From assembly GCA_001939145.1 (NCBI GenBank), contig LSRX01000477.1, positions 465,947 through 529,946 on the forward strand: a stretch of DNA of 64,000 nt, written 5' to 3'. Shown piece after piece: positions 60,066-64,000 of the stretch. Position 1 is the first letter of the stretch, and each line of letters begins with the position of its first letter. The position numbers and the translations under genes are program-made. The notes under the pieces were generated by a model. That model searched no databases. It worked only from the letters and a program-made list of their open reading frames with translations, and was not told the DNA's origin. Source of the stretch: Symbiodinium microadriaticum (lineage: Eukaryota > Sar > Dinophyceae > Suessiales > Symbiodiniaceae).

Positions 60066-61115
60066 CCTTAAAACTGCATAAGCCCCAGTTTCAAACTTAA
60101 AAAAACGTGAAGAGTCGAGGGTGCCACGCATGCGCCTTCAGGCGAACTCTGGCCCGCAGTATGGTTTAAAGCTTGAGGTGTCAGGTCTATCGAGGATATA
60201 GGGTTTAGGCTTTATATGGGGTTCAGGGATTTAGGGTTTAGGGGTTCGAGTCATGGGTGTAAGGCTTTGGCTTGGCAGCTCACAGAGCCCTAAAGCCTAA
60301 AAGCCCCAACGACCTGGGCCAATCGTTCACAGAAGCGGACGTCCAAGGACTCGAGATCACGGCAGCGCCTCGGTATCGATTAGGGTTTCGGGCTCTGCAT
60401 TGGATTCTGGCGTCAGGATATTAGAAGAGACGTTTAGGGCATACGTGAGTTCAGGGTTGTAGGAGCGAGGCTTCGGGTTGAGTGAGGGTATATGGGATAG
60501 GGTTTGAGTTGGAGCTCAATTCTCGCGGATTCGGGTGCAGGTAGAGGGCCTAGTATGTGCTACGGAAGGAAACCCTTGAAGGAACCTGCAAAACCCTGAA
60601 AGGAGCCCCTTAAAGGCTCCCTAGGAAGATCCTTTCATGGCCGGGCTTGTCGGAGAGGGGGCTTCAGTTTGCGGTCTACAGTCTCTTACATTCTAGCCTA
60701 CACAGTCAGAGCCTAGAGGGCTTTGGGAGTAGAGTGCTTTGGGATTAGTTTGCAAGGAGTCATGAGGAGTTTTTGGTACCGAAGGCCTGTTTTACACTTA
60801 TGGCACCTGTGAGGCTCCTAAGTAACTACATTCGAAATTTTACGCCCTAAACACCCATATAACCCCTAAACCCTAAATCCCAAAGCTCTAAAGCCTAAAC
60901 TAAAGCCCAACTAAGAGACTGTGGATTGTGTAGACTTCGGAGATGCATTGGCATAGAGGCTGCTCACGGATACGACTACACTCATGGGTGCGGGCCGTAG
61001 CAGCCCAGACCTGTGTAATAAGGGGATTTTTGTTCAGGGGTCTCTCAGGGGATGGGGGCGAAGGAGTCGAAGCTTTGACTGGTCCGACAATCCTTGTGAA
61101 GGGCCACGGGCTTCC
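60066..61115. other. Unique sequence with telomere-like patches
   Basis: TTTAGGG patches near 60200 and CCCTAAA near 60870; no supported exon. Confidence 0.5.
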
Positions 61116-61119
61116 TTAC

Positions 61120-61225
61120 TAAACCCAAAACCCTAATCCTTAAAACCCCTAAACCTTAACCCTAATCCTTAAATCCCCTAAACCCTACACCCTAATCCTT
61201 AAAACCCCTAAACCCTAAACCCCTA
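61120..61225 (-). repeat. Telomere-like array, 28-31 bp higher-order repeat
   Basis: 'ccctaatccttaaa' followed by 'acccctaaacc' occurs three times. Confidence 0.88.
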
Positions 61226-61434
61226 AACCCTTCGCAACAGAGGCCTCGCGATATCGGAAAACCCTGAAGCGCGCGTGCGTGCGTCAGACTATAGGCACAA
61301 AACCCGCTCTCTATGAAAGGGTTTAAAGGCTCAAGGGACTTAGTAAGTAAGCTTGTAAGTAAGCTTAAATATCAGGATAACCTCACTTAGGTAACTTCTA
61401 AACCCAATTGTAACCCTACTTACGAAGTCCCCCT

Positions 61435-61570
61435 AAACCCTTAGCCTGAAACCCCTAAACCCCTAAACCCGTAACCCCTAAACCCCTAAACCCTAAACCC
61501 CAAACCCCTAAACCCCTAAACCCGTAACCCCTAAACCCCTAAACCCTAAACCCCAAACCCTAAACCCGAC
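61435..61570 (-). repeat. Telomere-like array, 53 bp higher-order repeat
   Basis: 'cccgtaacccctaaacccct' begins at 61468 and 61521. The array is bracketed by two copies of 'acttacgaagtcccc' (61420 and 61570), showing that flanking DNA was duplicated too. Confidence 0.9.
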
Positions 61571-61684
61571 TTACGAAGTCCCCGAGCCCCTAAGTCGGGG
61601 TAGGCCCGAGCTCGGAACTCACAGAGGAGCTGGACGTGCTCGTCCTTGCACAGTGGGAGTTTAGGGTCGACTCTGAGGTTCAGG

Positions 61685-61805
61685 GGTGTAGCGGGTTTAG
61701 GGTTTAAGGGTTCAGGGGTTCAAGGGTTTAGGGGTTCAGGGTTTAGGGGCTTAGGGGTTTAGGGTTTTAGGGTTTAGGGGTTAGGGATTTAGGGGTTTAG
61801 GGTGC
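61685..61805 (+). repeat. Telomere-like array
   Basis: TTTAGGG/TTCAGGGG units, opposite orientation to the array 115 bp to the left. Confidence 0.88.
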
Positions 61806-61809
61806 ACCG

Positions 61810-63170
61810 GGAGTCCAAGCTGCCATATTACCTGAGGGGCCTACGTCTGGGCTTTTCAGAGCAGCAAGTCGAGCCATGTATTTCTTTGCTTCTCCACAGC
61901 CGCAGCCGGCAAAGCCTACTTACGCCCTACTACGGTTGAAGCTTTAGGGTTTACTTGACAATTGCTGTAGCCTAAACCCCAAACCCCAAACCCTAGACCC
62001 TAAACCTTAAAAGCTTAAGCACACAACTGCCTAGGGAGGGTCAGCAACCCTGAACCCGCCTCGAAACTCACCACCGCGTCCACTGCCAGTCGAAGAAGCC
62101 CAGGGCCTGTGCAGAATGTAGACGACGACTTCTTTTAGGGTTTAGGGTTTAGGGTTTCGGATTTGGGGCTACTTCTGCTAGCACTACTCTTCTGCTGCGA
62201 CGACGAGGACGATGCCGACGGCGACTACTTAGCTGTAGGGACACTAATTACTAAGGTCGCAACCACTACCAGTACGATGATCACCGCCATGGCCATGGCA
62301 TTCGGAATCTACTACCCTAGTAGTGAGTACTGGTGATGACAATTTCACAATACGGTCATGACGATCAGAAATGAAAGCCCGCAGCCTCAAGTCTTCAGTT
62401 TTACGTCGCAATTTGCACCCAATCGGGGGCCCTGTATCCTGAAACCTTGCATCGCCAAGCATTGCGGCTCAAGGACGTCAAGGAGAAACGAAAAAGATCA
62501 AAAGGTAACCATGATGAAGTCCTCAATAGCTGAAACGTGGCATCATACTAAAGCAGACATGTGAATTCTGTTGATGGTAGCAATGCTCCAAATCATCGTA
62601 GCACCAGCAAGAGCCTCAACGACAGCAACAGCAGCAGCAACATCAAAAGCTACAAGGCAAAATAGCGTCAATAGATGTCAATAGCCTAAACTCTACACAC
62701 CCTCCTGGGCCTAGCATCGTACACAACGTCTCCAGAGAGCGGCCGTCCACGTCAGGACCTCTTCATACCAAGAAGACGTTGGGTCAAGAGTCACCCGGGC
62801 CAAGGTGTGAAGTGCAAGTGCAAGAGCAGCGCTGCGTCTGCGCATACAGACATGTGTGCTCCAGCCATGGAAGACCTTATGCCCCAAACTTACACTATAT
62901 ACGTATATACCCTAAACTCTATAAACCTCAAGACCTATAATATATCCTAAACTAAACCCCAAACCCCGAAACCCTAAACTCTACGTCACCTCCAACAGAA
63001 CCCCAACATCCAAAAGGCAGCATTGAAGTCTAAGGCATCAGCAACGGCCCATGTCCAGCGAGTCGAGGTGTTCGAGCCCTGCGACGATTTCTGGCAGAGC
63101 CTCGCTCCATTTAAAGCGGAAAAGCTTGTAGGATCGGAGACTTATATTAGGGGCTGAAAAGCCTACTAAT
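61810..63170. other. Unique sequence, no supported exon
   Basis: GACGAG-rich patch at 62195-62230 and CAGCAA-rich DNA at 62600-62650; short ORFs only. Confidence 0.5.
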
Positions 63171-63172
63171 TA

Positions 63173-63264
63173 CCGGTAGGCCCCTTAGTAGCTCCATTTT
63201 TGGGACTACCTTATAGGATTCTGAATATGGACCATAAAACAGGAACTACTTAGGGGCCTATGGG
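63173..63264. mobile_element. MITE family A, copy 4
   Basis: Ends ccggtaggccccttagtagc / aactacttaggggcctatggg, flanked by TA on both sides. Confidence 0.9.
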
Positions 63265-63270
63265 TAGTAC

Positions 63271-63392
63271 CCAACGAAAAAGTTGAGCTTTTTTGAGTAT
63301 AGCAGGGTTATAGGTTACCTAGTCAGGAAAAACCTTTTCGACGATAGTAGGATTCTGACTAAACCAGGTTACCCACTCAGCTGTTTAGGGTT
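63271..63392. mobile_element. Family O element, copy 3
   Basis: 'aacgaaaaagttgagctttt' … 'ggttacccactcagctgttt', directly beside MITE A copy 4. Confidence 0.55.
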
Positions 63393-63717
63393 TAGGGTTT
63401 CGGCTGCTTCCCTGAGCCTTGATCCCTACGGGTTCGAACCTGTATGGTCCAGGGTTTAAGGGAGGTGCTCGGACTGATCATGGTCGAGGTGTAATTAAGG
63501 CTTTTCGGGTTTAGGGCTTAGGCTAAGTTGAGGTCTAGACTAAAACGCTCCGGGTAGATATTTGCTTGCGATAACTGTCGAGAACCATGATTTAAACTTC
63601 AAAACCCTAAACCCTAAAAACCCTATCTGCCAAACCCCAGGGCTTACCCTGTAAGCTCTAAAACCTCGAAAGCTAAACCCTTAAACCCGAGAAACCATTC
63701 AAAGCACGATACTACAT

Positions 63718-63821
63718 GGGTAATTCTCTGAACTAGGGTGCCCTTGCAGGTCCTTTTTTATATAAGGGTGCCGTAATATGTTGGGGGCCCAAGAAGGAAC
63801 CCTGATTTAGAGAACTACACC
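63718..63821. mobile_element. MITE family B, copy
   Basis: Ends gggtaattctctgaac / gatttagagaactacacc; 'agggtgccgtaatat' inside. Confidence 0.85.
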
Positions 63822-64000
63822 TGGAGCCTAAAAGTACAGATCTGCGGTTCTCGGCAGTTTTTAAGCAGGGGTCGAAGCTTCTTGCAAGACACCCTGGAAG
63901 AACTCTTATGTCCTAGAATTTAGGTTTCAGGGCTTCAGGGTTTATGGGCTTTAGGGATTGCGGGATTTAGGGCCTAGGCCTAGGTGTTCAGGGCTTTCGG

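Noticed and set aside
63420..63445. 'gggttcgaacc' and similar tRNA T-arm-like strings (also near 8411, 20387, 63070)
   Set aside because: No matching acceptor, D or anticodon arms nearby.
1..64000. CRISPR array, prokaryotic operons or ribosomal RNA
   Set aside because: Repeats are tandem, degenerate or palindromic rather than spaced direct repeats; sequence style is eukaryotic; no rRNA-like sequence seen.

Overview
This is a eukaryotic nuclear window, most likely from a dinoflagellate (Symbiodiniaceae or a relative). Four observations support this. The plant-type telomere motif TTTAGGG/CCCTAAA is strewn through the whole window on both strands. Simple repeats are abundant and gene density is low. 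An intronless ubiquitin-like + RCC1-type repeat protein at 57.9-59.4 kb is of a kind I know mainly from dinoflagellate genomes. The split genes read here use mostly GC (some GT, possibly GA) 5' splice sites with AG|G 3' sites, a known dinoflagellate habit. There are two assembly gaps (3246-3689, 18824-19641).

Only one long ORF is a real gene, but the window is not empty. Translating short islands on the minus strand and checking exon phase shows one long split gene for a voltage-gated-type cation channel. In transcription order (descending coordinates) its pieces are: possible N-terminal coiled-coil exons (45.3, 43.3, 37.9 kb), S1 (35.4 kb), S2 end (29.7 kb), S3 (28.5 kb), S4 (27.0 kb), S4-S5 linker/S5 (25.8 kb), extracellular loop (24.95 kb), pore helix (24.2 kb), pore/pre-S6 (23.6 kb), S6 (22.15 kb), post-S6 (21.56 kb), EF-hand 1 (20.4 kb), linker (17.8 kb), EF-hand 2 split over two exons (17.1 and 16.0 kb), and possibly a terminal exon at 15.0 kb. 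Exons are about 27-102 bp; introns are about 0.4 to several kb and packed with telomere-like repeats and short palindromic elements. Two leucine-rich-repeat genes are visible as fragments on the same strand (6.4-5.6 kb and 52.4 kb). All confidently read genes are on the minus strand, as expected for a unidirectional dinoflagellate gene block.

The rest is repeat-derived. There are dozens of degenerate TTTAGGG islands with local higher-order repeats, and at least ten families of 80-190 bp elements, many palindromic and MITE-like, several present in 2-7 copies. A 356 bp element with long terminal inverted repeats lies at 33.66-34.02 kb. Minisatellites have 55 bp (34.8 kb) and 21 bp (44.5 kb) units, and large microsatellite tracts lie at 25.0-25.7, 30.4-31.0 and 56.2-57.7 kb. 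No tRNA, rRNA, CRISPR or spliced-leader sequence was found. Calls rest on reading frame, splice phase and remembered family patterns; no database search was possible.
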